Shown piece after piece: positions 34,854 through 44,190 of a stretch of 64,000 nt of DNA. Position 1 is the stretch's first letter, and each line of letters opens with the position of its first letter. The DNA lies in assembly GCF_029278565.1 (NCBI RefSeq), contig NZ_CP119559.1:248001-312000 (forward strand). The letters run 5' to 3'. Position numbers and translations under genes: made by a program. The notes under the pieces were generated by a model. That model searched no databases, was not told the origin of the DNA, and saw only the letters and a list, made by a program, of their open reading frames with translations. Source of the DNA: Haloarcula halophila. Lineage in GTDB: Archaea; Halobacteriota; Halobacteria; Halobacteriales; Haloarculaceae.

Positions 34854-36782
34854 ATGGACCACCCAGGACTACCCAGGTTTCTCGCCGTCGGTGAGACGAC
34901 GGAACTCGCACCGCGTGACCCAGACCCCGCCGTGACGTACCGCTGGGAGATCTCGGACAGCCCCGACGACAGCGCTGTCGAACTCGAAGACGACGAGGCT
35001 GTCGTCTCCTTCACACCCGACGAACCCGGCGAGTACACGGCTTCGCTGTCGACGCCCGAGACGACCCATCACCTCACGTTGCGCGTGTTCCCCGCCGACA
35101 TCGCGGTCGCGAGCGGCGGGACGGGGACCAGCGGGTACGCTGGTGGCTCCGGATTCTCGGGAGCCAGCGGTATGAGCGGCTTCTCGGGTAGCCAGAGCGG
35201 GAGCGCCCGGTCGGGTAATCTCGCCAGCCAGGGTGACCGGCAAGCCCGTCCCCGGCTGATGCTCGGCGGGGAAACCGAGGACGGTGTAGTGACGGTCCGG
35301 GCGACGGTCAAGACGACTCCCCGCGGGGACGAGGACGACGAGACGCTCGCCGTCGAGTTCGTCGTCGACGACCGTGACCCCACCCCCGAGGACTTCGAGA
35401 CTGACCACCGGACCGCGACGTTCTCGCTGGACTCGATCGACGAGCCGGTCCGGATACGTGCGGTGGCGCTCGGCGAGCAGTATAGCGTGCCCGACACCGT
35501 CCGCGTCCATCCGGACGGGACCGTCGAGAACCTCAACGAACCCCCCGAGTGGAGCACGGGGATGACCCTCTACGAGGTGTACGTCCGGGGCTACAAGGAG
35601 GCCGACGGGGACCAGTCGGTCTTCGAGGTCATCCAGGCGAACCTGGACGAGATCCAGGACCTGGGGGTCAACACGCTCTGGCTCACGCCGATCCTCCAAC
35701 ACGACGGCTACGACCACGGCTACAACATCACCGACTTCTTCTCGGTCGCCGACGACCTGGGGACCGAGGCGGAGTTCGAGGACCTCGTCGCGGCGGCCCA
35801 CGACCGGGACATGCACGTCCTCTTCGATCTGGTGTTGAACCACTCCGCACGCGACCACGAGTTCTTCCAGCGCGCACAGGCCAACGATCCGGAGTTCCGT
35901 GACTACTACGAGTGGCAGGAGGACGGCTCTCCCGGCACCTACTTCGAGTGGGAGTACATCGCGAACTTCAACTACCGCAACCTGGAGGTCCGGCGGCACC
36001 TGCTCGACGCCGTCGACAAGTGGGCCGAGTACGTCGACGGCTTCCGCTGTGACATGGCCTGGGCCGTCCCGGACCCGTTCTGGCAGGAGATCCGCGAGCG
36101 CCTGCGCTCCCGGGACGGCGAGTTCCTGTTGCTCGACGAGACCATCCCCTACATCGCGGACTTCCACGACCTGGCCTTCGACATCCACTTCGATACGACG
36201 CTGTATTTCACGCTGCGCCAGATCGGTCGCGGCGACGCCCCGGCAGACGATCTGACCGAGGCCTACAGACAGCGCGCTGTCACCGGCTTCCCCGACCACG
36301 CCGGTTTCATGCTCTACATCGAGAACCACGACGAGACCCGCTACGTCGAGGAGTGTGGGCGCGACGCCGTCGAGGCCGCCGCCGCCGCGCAGTTCACGCT
36401 GCCCGGCGTCCCGATGATCTACGCCGGCCAGGAGATCGGCGAGCGCAACCGCCGCGGGAAGATCCACTGGGAGCACGCTCAGGAGGACCTCCGGGAGTAC
36501 TACAAGCGCCTGACCAGTGCCCGCAACGCCATCCCGGCGCTCCAGTACGAGGGCGACTACGAGGAGATCGAGTACCAGGCCGACAGCGAACAGGTCGTCG
36601 CCTACGCCCGCGAGGCCGACGAGCGCTACGTCGTCGCACTGAACTTCGGCGAGGACGACGCGACGGTTTCGTTCCCCGCCGAGTCCGTCGACGCGACCGA
36701 TGCGGTGTCCGGTGACGGCGTCGACACGGCCGACGGTGACGCGACTGTCGACAACGTCGTGGTCCTGCCAGCAGGAGAGTAA
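34854..36782 (+). CDS. Alpha-amylase family (GH13) glucan hydrolase with N-terminal Ig-like domain
   Basis: This 642-residue protein has an N-terminal beta domain (about 1-80, PKD/Ig-like, ending in EYTASLSTPETTHHLTL) and a Gly/Ser-rich linker with repeated GFSG/GMSG units (about 85-122). A second beta domain (about 135-230) precedes the catalytic barrel. All four GH13 regions are intact: DLVLNH (Asp325), GFRCDMA (nucleophile Asp400), LLDE (acid Glu429) and ENHDE (Asp493). There is no signal peptide or lipobox, so the enzyme should act inside the cell. It precedes the glucosylglycerol-hydrolase-like gene by 7 bp, forming an operon. Confidence 0.9.
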   Translation: MDHPGLPRFLAVGETTELAPRDPDPAVTYRWEISDSPDDSAVELEDDEAVVSFTPDEPGEYTASLSTPETTHHLTLRVFPADIAVASGGTGTSGYAGGSGFSGASGMSGFSGSQSGSARSGNLASQGDRQARPRLMLGGETEDGVVTVRATVKTTPRGDEDDETLAVEFVVDDRDPTPEDFETDHRTATFSLDSIDEPVRIRAVALGEQYSVPDTVRVHPDGTVENLNEPPEWSTGMTLYEVYVRGYKEADGDQSVFEVIQANLDEIQDLGVNTLWLTPILQHDGYDHGYNITDFFSVADDLGTEAEFEDLVAAAHDRDMHVLFDLVLNHSARDHEFFQRAQANDPEFRDYYEWQEDGSPGTYFEWEYIANFNYRNLEVRRHLLDAVDKWAEYVDGFRCDMAWAVPDPFWQEIRERLRSRDGEFLLLDETIPYIADFHDLAFDIHFDTTLYFTLRQIGRGDAPADDLTEAYRQRAVTGFPDHAGFMLYIENHDETRYVEECGRDAVEAAAAAQFTLPGVPMIYAGQEIGERNRRGKIHWEHAQEDLREYYKRLTSARNAIPALQYEGDYEEIEYQADSEQVVAYAREADERYVVALNFGEDDATVSFPAESVDATDAVSGDGVDTADGDATVDNVVVLPAGE

Positions 36783-36789
36783 CACTGGG

Positions 36790-39171
36790 ATGCCGGAGTA
36801 CACCACTATCGAGGACGCGACAGCGGCGCTGATCGAGTCCCAGCGGGAGATGCTGGACGCTCACGACGACCGGTTCGAAGCCGCGAAGGAACTGACGACA
36901 CGCCTCGGTGCCCACTGGCGAGACGGGCGCGCCGAGTTCGGCTTCTGGACGCCCCAGCTCGTCGATGAGGTGCCAGCGGGCGAGGTCGAACTCGAACTGC
37001 TCACCGCCGAGGAGTCGGTCGACCTGACCGCCGACGAGCAGCAAGTCACGTTTGACCGACAGTTCGTCGACACGCGGCGGGAGGGAGAGTTTACCTGGAC
37101 GGCCGTCGACGGGCCGCGTCCCGGCACGCGCGAACAGCTCGGGACGCTCTATCGGCTCAGTTACGAGGCCGACGGCGAGCGCGAGACGATCACCGATCCC
37201 TTCGCCGATTCGGTGCCATTCGGCGCGTACGGGCCACCGGAGCTGTACGATATGGCTCGGCTGGACGACGAGCGCGCGGACCGCGACTACTTCCAGCGGC
37301 TGGACGAAGACGGTGTCACACCCCACGCCCACGAGGACGACGGTCTCCCGCGGTTCGAGCCGGCGACGAGTATGCTGGAGATCCACCCCGGAACTGCCAC
37401 CGAATCCGGGACGCTCGCCGGCCTGAAACGGCAGTTCGAAACCATCGGCCAGAAACAAATGGACGGCGAGGGGCTGACGCCGGCCGAGCGGAACTTCCTC
37501 GGCTACGACGCCGTCCAGTTGATGCCGGTCGCACCGATCACGCAAAACGAGGACGAACTGGGCTACTGGTTGCCCGAGGTCACCTCCGGCGACCGCCTGC
37601 GGGCGACCATCCGCCGGCCGGACATGCTCAACTGGGGCTATGACATCATCATCTCCGGGTTCGGAACCGTCAATCCCGCGGTTCTGGAGACACGCCGCCC
37701 CGACGAACTGGTCGACCTCATCGCGACGCTGCATACGTTGCCGGAGCCGATGAAGGTCGTCTTCGACATCGCGCTCGGTCACGCCGACAACGGTGCGCTC
37801 CCGCTGCTCAACGACGAGTGGTTCGCCGGCCCCGGGATGTACGGCCAGGAACTGGACTACACTCACCCAATCGTCCGCGCTGGATTACTCGAACTCCAGC
37901 GCCGGAAGATGGACTTCGGTGCCGACGGCATCCGCGTCGACGGTGCCCAGGACTTCACGAACTGGGACTCCGAGGCCGAGGAGGAGTGGCACGACGACGA
38001 GTACCTCGCCGAGATGGACCGGGTCACCCAGGAGGTCGCCGGCGTCGAGTACCGCCCCTGGATGATCTACGAGGACGGTCGGCCGTGGCCCCGCTCGGAC
38101 TGGGAACTGGCCTCGACCTATCGCACGCTGATCGAGGAACATCCACACTCGTATCAGTGGGGGCCAGTCACCTTCGCGCACAACACACCGGCGCTCCAGA
38201 CGTTCTGGGCGACGAAGTGGTGGCGCGTCAAGGAGGTCCGGGACACGGGCGAGCACTGGATCTCCGGCGTCGCCAACCACGACACCATCCGCCGCGGGAC
38301 CCAACTGGACCCGGACCCACCCTTCAGCCAGCCCCAGATCAACCGCTACCTGGGGGAGACGCGCAACGAACAACTCCGGCAGGCGTACAACAATCCGGCG
38401 TCGACGATCCTGTTCCACGGGTTCATGCCGGGCTGTCCGATGGATTTCACCCACGCCAACATGCGCGCGCCGTGGGGGTTCGTCCGTGACACGGACGCCG
38501 TCTGGAACCTGAAAGTCCTCTCGGAGGAAGAGCACTTCCCCGAGTGGCAGATCCGCCCCCGGGACTTCGGGAACGACGCCCACTTCCAGCGGCTCAAAGA
38601 GTGGGGCTTCGAATCCCGTGAGGAGCTGAGTGAGTTCCTCGGCCTGCTTGCGGATACGGTCAGCATGACCGACTACGACAAGGCGGGGATGACGGAGTTG
38701 CTCAACACCATCGGGACGCCGATCGGCGACGAGTTCACGGTCAGCGAACTCGAACAGCTCGGCCGGGCGTGGATGCGTGACCTGGGTGAGTTCTTCAACC
38801 TCTCGCACTGGCACGACCAACAGGGCGACGAGCGCACCGCCTTCGACCGCCGCGTTCGGGAGTTCCGCCACGACCACGAGTGGGTGACGACGGACTTCAC
38901 CGGCGGCGATACGTTGGACTACGTCTATCCGACCGACGGGACCGTACTGTACTACGGCTACCGCCGTGCGCCCGACGACAGCGAGGAACTCGTCTTCGTC
39001 GGGACGATGGAAGGTGTCGCCGAGACGGTAACCCCGACCGAACTGGCCGGCGTCAACGATGGCGGCTGGGAGGTCGCACTCTCCTCGCCCGGGTTGGACA
39101 TCGGGGGCGTGAGCGACGAGCTATCGCTGGCGGACAGCCAGGCCGCACTGTTCGTGCGGTCGCTGGACTGA
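36790..39171 (+). CDS. GH13-like glucosylglycerol hydrolase (GghA) family protein
   Basis: This 793-residue protein has amylase-like elements: VVFDIALGHADN (region I, His instead of Asn-His), GIRVDGAQDF (nucleophile Asp), MIYEDGRPW (possible acid Glu) and GVANHDTIRRG (region IV). The long helical C-terminal part and overall layout match the family annotated in haloarchaea as glucosylglycerol hydrolase after the cyanobacterial GghA. The start MPEYTTIEDA is chosen; the upstream in-frame extension overlaps the GH13 gene and is unlike protein. It is co-transcribed with the GH13 gene. Function in turnover of a glucosylated solute is from family only and not proven in archaea. Confidence 0.72.
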   Translation: MPEYTTIEDATAALIESQREMLDAHDDRFEAAKELTTRLGAHWRDGRAEFGFWTPQLVDEVPAGEVELELLTAEESVDLTADEQQVTFDRQFVDTRREGEFTWTAVDGPRPGTREQLGTLYRLSYEADGERETITDPFADSVPFGAYGPPELYDMARLDDERADRDYFQRLDEDGVTPHAHEDDGLPRFEPATSMLEIHPGTATESGTLAGLKRQFETIGQKQMDGEGLTPAERNFLGYDAVQLMPVAPITQNEDELGYWLPEVTSGDRLRATIRRPDMLNWGYDIIISGFGTVNPAVLETRRPDELVDLIATLHTLPEPMKVVFDIALGHADNGALPLLNDEWFAGPGMYGQELDYTHPIVRAGLLELQRRKMDFGADGIRVDGAQDFTNWDSEAEEEWHDDEYLAEMDRVTQEVAGVEYRPWMIYEDGRPWPRSDWELASTYRTLIEEHPHSYQWGPVTFAHNTPALQTFWATKWWRVKEVRDTGEHWISGVANHDTIRRGTQLDPDPPFSQPQINRYLGETRNEQLRQAYNNPASTILFHGFMPGCPMDFTHANMRAPWGFVRDTDAVWNLKVLSEEEHFPEWQIRPRDFGNDAHFQRLKEWGFESREELSEFLGLLADTVSMTDYDKAGMTELLNTIGTPIGDEFTVSELEQLGRAWMRDLGEFFNLSHWHDQQGDERTAFDRRVREFRHDHEWVTTDFTGGDTLDYVYPTDGTVLYYGYRRAPDDSEELVFVGTMEGVAETVTPTELAGVNDGGWEVALSSPGLDIGGVSDELSLADSQAALFVRSLD

Positions 39172-39211
39172 GCCGAGCTTTCGCCGCCTCCCCCCGGACC
39201 GTCCGAGTCGG

Positions 39212-40714
39212 TCAGTCCCGCGCGTGGCGTTCGGTCACGGCTCGAAGTCGCTGGGCGACACCCTGGTCGTAGCCGCCCTCGGTGATCCGCCAGGTCCAGT
39301 TACCCTCGGCGGTCCCGGGTGTGTTGAACCGCGTCTCGCTACCCAACCCGAGCAGGTCCTGCATCTGCGTGATCGCGAGGATCGAATCGGCCGCCCAGAC
39401 GGCTTCGACGACGTCCCAGTTGATCTCGTGACCGTCCGAATCCATGTAGAAGTGCAGACAGTCCCGCTGGCGGTCGCTGATCTCGTCGCGGTACCACCCC
39501 ATCACGGTGTTCGTGTCGTGGGTGGAGGTGTAGGCCACCGAGTCCTGCGGGTAGACGTGGGGCATGTACATGTGGTCCTCGGTACACCAGTCGGCGTAGA
39601 GGGCCACGTTCATGCCCGGGGCACCCAGCGACTCGCGCAACTCGCGGAGTTCCGGGGTGATCCCGCCGAGGTTCTCGACGATGATCGGGAGTTCGCCCAG
39701 CGCCGACTCGACGGCCTCGAACAGTTCCTTTCCGGGGCCTTCACGCCACTCGCCGTCGGCGGCAGCCGGGGCGTCCGCCGGGATGGCCCAGTAGCGCTCG
39801 AACCCCTTGAAGTGGTCGACGCGGGTGATGTCGACCCGAGAGAGCAGCGCCTCGAACCGCTCGATCCACCACTCGTAGCCGTCCGCTGCCATCGCGTCCC
39901 AGTCGTACAGTGGGTTGCCCCAGCGCTGGCCGGTGCCGTCGCTGTCCGGATTCGTCGGCATCCCGGCGACGGCAGCGGGCTCGTTGTCCTCGTCCAGGTC
40001 GAACAGCTCCGGGTTCGCCCAGACGTCCGCGCTGTCCATCCCCATGTAGATCGGCATATCTCCGATGATCCGGACGCCGTGCTCGTTCGCGTACTCGTGG
40101 ACGCGTCGCCACTGGCGGTCGAAGCAGAACTGGACGAACTCCCGGAAGCGGATCTCCTCGGACAGTTCGTCTCGGTATCGGGCGAGAGCGTCGGGGTCGC
40201 GCTGTTTGGCGTCGGCGGGCCACTGTGTCCAGCCGTCGCCGCCGAAGTGGTCTTTCAGCGCCCGGAAGAGCGCGTAGTCGGCCAGCCAGCCGTCGTTGTC
40301 GGCGGCGAACTGGTCCAGCGCTTGGTTCTCGCTCTCGCCGGCGGTCTCCCGGAACCGGTCGAACGCGGTCCGCAGCTTCCGCTGTTTGTACTCGCCGACA
40401 CGGTCGTACTCCACCCAGTGCTCGTCGAAGTCGGGCCGGTCGGCGAGGTCGTCGTCGGTCAGCCACCCGTCGGCGACGAGTCCATCGAGACTGATCAACA
40501 GCAGGTTGCCGGCGAACGACGAGTGAGTCTGGTACGGGGAGTTCCCGAAGGCGCCGTCGGTCGGCCCCAGCGGACAGATCTGCCACAGCCCTTGGCCGGC
40601 CGAGGCGAGGTAGTCGACGAACTGTTCGGCCGGGTCACCGAGCGTCCCGACCCCGTCTGGGCCCGGTAGCGACGTGAGATGCAGGAAGATCCCGCTCGAC
40701 CGCTCGAACTCCAT
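39212..40714 (-). CDS. malQ: 4-alpha-glucanotransferase (GH77)
   Basis: This 500-residue amylomaltase moves alpha-1,4-glucan segments between chains. Landmarks are FGNSPYQTHSSFAGN, GDMPIYMG, the nucleophile Asp in RVDHFKGFERYW, the acid Glu in IVENLGG and STHDTNTV. The length matches MalQ. It converges with the GghA-like gene (40 bp apart) and so closes the glucan block. With the GH15 and GH13 enzymes it would recycle short maltodextrins from intracellular glycogen-like glucan. Confidence 0.93.
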   Translation of the reverse strand: MEFERSSGIFLHLTSLPGPDGVGTLGDPAEQFVDYLASAGQGLWQICPLGPTDGAFGNSPYQTHSSFAGNLLLISLDGLVADGWLTDDDLADRPDFDEHWVEYDRVGEYKQRKLRTAFDRFRETAGESENQALDQFAADNDGWLADYALFRALKDHFGGDGWTQWPADAKQRDPDALARYRDELSEEIRFREFVQFCFDRQWRRVHEYANEHGVRIIGDMPIYMGMDSADVWANPELFDLDEDNEPAAVAGMPTNPDSDGTGQRWGNPLYDWDAMAADGYEWWIERFEALLSRVDITRVDHFKGFERYWAIPADAPAAADGEWREGPGKELFEAVESALGELPIIVENLGGITPELRELRESLGAPGMNVALYADWCTEDHMYMPHVYPQDSVAYTSTHDTNTVMGWYRDEISDRQRDCLHFYMDSDGHEINWDVVEAVWAADSILAITQMQDLLGLGSETRFNTPGTAEGNWTWRITEGGYDQGVAQRLRAVTERHARD

Positions 40715-40763
40715 GCCGGACCCCTTCGACAGGGAGGCACAAAAGCCCGGCCCTCGTGGTCGG

Positions 40764-42320
40764 TCATTCCTCGCCGAACTGGGCTTCCACAGCCTGTCGA
40801 TCGATCTTCGACGGGCCGCTCGTGGGCATCTCCTCGACGAACGCGAGGTGTCGCGGGTGTTTGAAGCCGGCCAGTCGGTCGTCCAGGAACCCGCGGAGGT
40901 CAGCCAGCGTCAGGGCGTCGTCGCCCTGGACGACGGCTTTCCCGACCTGCCCCCACTGGTCGTCGGGGACCGGGATCACGACGACTTCCTCGACATCGGG
41001 ATGGTCGGCGATAGCGTCCTCTACTTCGGCGGGATAGACGTTCTCGCCGCCGCTGACGTACATCTCCTTCTTGCGACCCTCGATGTGGTAGTAACCGTCG
41101 GCGTCCTCTCGGGCGAGGTCGCCGGTCGCGACGAACGTCCCGAAGGTCGCAGCAGTCTCCTCGGGATTGTCGAGATAGCCGGCGGCGGCGTGGGGTGATC
41201 GGAGGACGAGTTCGCCGATCTCGCCCTGCTGGACCGGGTCGCCGTCGTCGTCGACGATCCGGGCGTCGACGTGGAGCGCCGGTTTCCCGACAGCATCGGC
41301 TTTCTCGCGGGGCCAGCCGTCGGGCATCGCGAAGTTGTTGGGGCCACACTCCGTGAGGCCGTACCCCTGGGAGAGGTCGACGCCCCGGTCCCACCACGTC
41401 TCCATGACCGACTGCCGGCAGGGGCCGCCGCCGGACTTGGCGAAGCGCAGTTGCGAGAGGTCGGCCGTCTCCCAGCGGTCGTGGTCGGTCATCATCCGCA
41501 ACACGGCCGGGACGGCGACGAGGACGGTCCCCCCCTCTTCGTCGATGACCGAGAGGACCTGTCCGGGATCGAACTCCCGGGCGATGACGACGGTCCCGCC
41601 CATGTGCCACAGCGGGACCGTGACGACGTTCCAGCCGCCGGTGTGGAACATCGGAAACACCATCGGCGTCACGTCGTCGTCGCGCAACCCCCAGGCCGTG
41701 ATCGTGTTGACCGAGTTCCAGACGATTCCTTCGTGTGTGAGAACCGTCTCTTTCGGCGTCCCGGTCGAGCCGCCGGTGTGCAACAGGAGATGGGGGTCCT
41801 CGGGCGCGACGGGTGGCGTCTCGACGGAGGAGTCGTCCGCCGGAACTGCGTCGCCGTACGGCACCGGCTCGCGGAACCCATCGAGGGCGTCTCCATCATC
41901 GCTTCCCAGCGTGAGGACGGCAGGGTCGACGCCGCCTTCGTCGAGTGCCGACGCGACATCCGCCGCGAACGGCGCTTCGACCGCGAGGACCGTCGGGTCG
42001 ACGCGGGCCAGTAGTTCGCCGAGTTCGGGCGGTGCAAGGCGGTGGGAGAGCGGCGCGAGCGTGCTGCCGGTCTTGGCGGTGGCGAAGAACAGGTCGACCA
42101 CTGCCGGTCGGTTGCGCGAGACGACGGCGACGCTGTCGCCCGTCCCGACGCCGTACTCCCGGAGGAGACGGACTGCTCGGTTGGCCCGCCGGTCCAGGTC
42201 GGCGTAGGTGAACCGCTCGCCGGTGGTCGCGTCGACCAGCCCCTCCCGCTCGGGGGTCAACGCGGCCCGTTTCTCGCTCCAGGCGCCGACCCACTCCTGG
42301 GGGGCCGATCGATCAACCAT
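40764..42320 (-). CDS. AMP-forming acyl-CoA synthetase (ligase)
   Basis: This 518-residue adenylate-forming enzyme has the P-loop LLLHTGGSTGTPKE, the A5 motif QGYGLTECG, A7 TGDLAREDADGYYHIEGRKKE (landmark) and the catalytic Lys in the C-terminal GPSKIDRQ. It would activate a carboxylic acid to its CoA thioester; chain length or aromatic preference cannot be read. It overlaps the upstream alpha/beta hydrolase gene by 8 bp. It is the last gene of the leftward operon that begins with livJ, so its substrate is probably what the importer brings in. Confidence 0.9.
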   Translation of the reverse strand: MVDRSAPQEWVGAWSEKRAALTPEREGLVDATTGERFTYADLDRRANRAVRLLREYGVGTGDSVAVVSRNRPAVVDLFFATAKTGSTLAPLSHRLAPPELGELLARVDPTVLAVEAPFAADVASALDEGGVDPAVLTLGSDDGDALDGFREPVPYGDAVPADDSSVETPPVAPEDPHLLLHTGGSTGTPKETVLTHEGIVWNSVNTITAWGLRDDDVTPMVFPMFHTGGWNVVTVPLWHMGGTVVIAREFDPGQVLSVIDEEGGTVLVAVPAVLRMMTDHDRWETADLSQLRFAKSGGGPCRQSVMETWWDRGVDLSQGYGLTECGPNNFAMPDGWPREKADAVGKPALHVDARIVDDDGDPVQQGEIGELVLRSPHAAAGYLDNPEETAATFGTFVATGDLAREDADGYYHIEGRKKEMYVSGGENVYPAEVEDAIADHPDVEEVVVIPVPDDQWGQVGKAVVQGDDALTLADLRGFLDDRLAGFKHPRHLAFVEEMPTSGPSKIDRQAVEAQFGEE

Positions 42321-43116
42321 CGTCGAGAAACTCCAGCAGGCGGTCGGTGACCCGTTCCCGGCGCTCGATGAACAGGAGGTGAGGGGCGCCCTCTAACGTG
42401 ACGAACTCCACGTCGGGAAGCCCTTCGGCCAGCAGTTCGCCGTTCTCGTAGGGGACGACGCGGTCGGCGGTACCGTGCACGAGCAGCGTCGGCTGTGTGA
42501 TCTCGCCGAGTCGGTCGTGGACGTCGAAGGCCTCGACGCCCGCGGCCTGCCAGGTCCGGGCCTGCTCGCTGGCGTCGCTGTCCAGTCGCCACTCGACGAT
42601 CCGGTCGATCAACTCCTGGTTGTCGGCCCAGAACCCCTCGGTCACGGCCGGGCGCATCTTGTACCGGATCGCCTCCCGCTCGTCGGCGTCTTCGGGGACG
42701 CCGAACATCCGTTCCAGCGTCTCCTCGGGAATGGGGACCTCCTCGGGACCGCCCGGTGAGGTACACATCAGCGTCAGCGAACGGGCGCGGTCGTACTCCA
42801 GTGCGTACTGCTGGGCGATCATCCCGCCCATGCTCGCGCCGACGACGTGTGCCGATTCGACGCCGGCGTGGTCCAGGACGGCTTCGAGGTCACTCGCCAT
42901 CTCCGGGACGGTGTACGGGCCGTCCGGTTCGTCGGACTCCCCGGTGCCGCGGTTGTCCCAGCGGATGCTCTCGTAGTCGTCGCTGACGGCCCGGTGTTGC
43001 CAGCGCCACATCCACCGACCATAGCCCAGTCCCTCGACGAAGACGACTGTCTCGGCGTCGCCCGGTCCCTCGCGTTCGTAGGCCAGGCGGACGCCGTCGT
43101 TGTTCGCATACGGCAT
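42313..43116 (-). CDS. Alpha/beta hydrolase
   Basis: This 267-residue alpha/beta-fold enzyme has the nucleophile elbow GASMGGMIA (Ser), an Asp in LLVHGTADRVVPYE and a His in EGAPHLLF, so the catalytic triad is complete. The lid region is short (about 130-190). The ATG giving MPYANNDGV is chosen; 15 more codons upstream are possible. It overlaps the ligase gene by 8 bp and follows the KAS III-like gene by 60 bp. It may hydrolyse an ester, lactone or thioester, and enol-lactone hydrolases are close in sequence style. The substrate is not known. Confidence 0.85.
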   Translation of the reverse strand: MPYANNDGVRLAYEREGPGDAETVVFVEGLGYGRWMWRWQHRAVSDDYESIRWDNRGTGESDEPDGPYTVPEMASDLEAVLDHAGVESAHVVGASMGGMIAQQYALEYDRARSLTLMCTSPGGPEEVPIPEETLERMFGVPEDADEREAIRYKMRPAVTEGFWADNQELIDRIVEWRLDSDASEQARTWQAAGVEAFDVHDRLGEITQPTLLVHGTADRVVPYENGELLAEGLPDVEFVTLEGAPHLLFIERRERVTDRLLEFLDDG

Positions 43117-43176
43117 ATCGTATCGTTCTCCCGCGTTCTCCTTCAAGGGGGACGTTACCATGTGAACGTCCCGGGG

Positions 43177-44190
43177 CTATGCGGTCCACTCTAGGACACT
43201 CGCCGCCCAGGTGTAGCCGGTGCCGGCCGCGAGACAGAGGACCACGTCGCCGTCGTCTCTCTCGTCCCGACACTCCGTCAGCGCGAGCACCTGGTCACAG
43301 CTCTGGACGTGGCCGTAGTCGTCGAGATACCGGTGCTGGTCGTCGGCCAGCCCGAGCTCCGAACACAGGTACTCGTGGAACGACCGCTTCATGTGAGTGA
43401 TCGCGGCGAAGTCGATCTCGTCGATTCCGTACCCCGACCGGTCCAGTGCGTCGGTAGCGACCGATCTGAAGTTCGGCAGGCTCCCCTCGGCGAGGCGTTC
43501 CTTCATCGACTCGTGGTCGGGAACTCGGAGGGAGTGCGCGCCAGTCTCGACCGTCTCGCGGCTCGCCGGGCGGACGCTTCCGCCGGCCGGGACGATCACG
43601 TCTCTGGCGAAACTCCCGTCGGTCAGGCTCGCGCTCTCCCGGACGCTGGCGAGCGCCCGGTCGCCGGCGTCGGCTTCGAGGACCGCGGCCGTCGCACCGC
43701 TGCCGAAGTTGAACATGAAGGAGGTGTCGCCGTCGTCGTAGTCGACCAGGTCCTCCTCGCGGCTGGCGGCGACCAGCAGCACCCGCTCGGTCGCCGGCTC
43801 GGCGGCCAGCAACGCCTTCGCTTCCCTGAGTGCGACGGGGAAGCCGGCACAGAGCGCGTAGCTCTCGGTCGCACTGGCCCCGGTCGCACCGATCTCCTCG
43901 GCGACGGCGGCCGCGGCGTTCCAGACCACGTGGTCCTTGTACTCGCTCCCGTGGTACCGGACCATGTCCAGCGTATCGGCACCGATGCCGGCGTCATCGA
44001 GTGCCTCCCGGGCCGCCGCGACACACATCTCCGAGGGATGGTCGGCGTCGGGCGGGCAGACGTGTTTCCGACGGACCCCCATCTTCTCGCGGACGACGGC
44101 TTCGGGAACCTCGCTCCGGTCGGCGATCGCCTCGGCGGTCATCGTCGGCTCGGGGAGGTAGGTCCCCAGCCCGGTGACGTGGACGGTCAT
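43177..44190 (-). CDS. 3-oxoacyl-ACP synthase III-like condensing enzyme with altered triad
   Basis: This 337-residue thiolase-fold enzyme resembles FabH. The active Cys is Cys114 (SYALCAGFP) and the first His is His266 (ITHMKRSF). The position normally held by Asn in the YGN motif is His294 (DYGHVQSCD). FNFGSGATAAV and the terminal LCLAAGTGYTWAASVL match the fold. Haloarchaea make no bulk fatty acids by the ACP route, so a role with CoA esters or another acyl carrier is likely. It overlaps livM by 4 bp, linking it to the transporter operon. Acyl transfer without condensation is an alternative. Confidence 0.82.
   Translation of the reverse strand: MTVHVTGLGTYLPEPTMTAEAIADRSEVPEAVVREKMGVRRKHVCPPDADHPSEMCVAAAREALDDAGIGADTLDMVRYHGSEYKDHVVWNAAAAVAEEIGATGASATESYALCAGFPVALREAKALLAAEPATERVLLVAASREEDLVDYDDGDTSFMFNFGSGATAAVLEADAGDRALASVRESASLTDGSFARDVIVPAGGSVRPASRETVETGAHSLRVPDHESMKERLAEGSLPNFRSVATDALDRSGYGIDEIDFAAITHMKRSFHEYLCSELGLADDQHRYLDDYGHVQSCDQVLALTECRDERDDGDVVLCLAAGTGYTWAASVLEWTA

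Noticed and set aside
34869-36806. 645-codon open frame antisense to the GH13 gene
   Set aside because: It is Val/Asp/Leu-rich without motifs, a mirror of the true gene, which carries all GH13 catalytic regions.
39224-40669. 481-codon open frame antisense to malQ
   Set aside because: It has no domain or motif, while malQ on the other strand is unmistakable.
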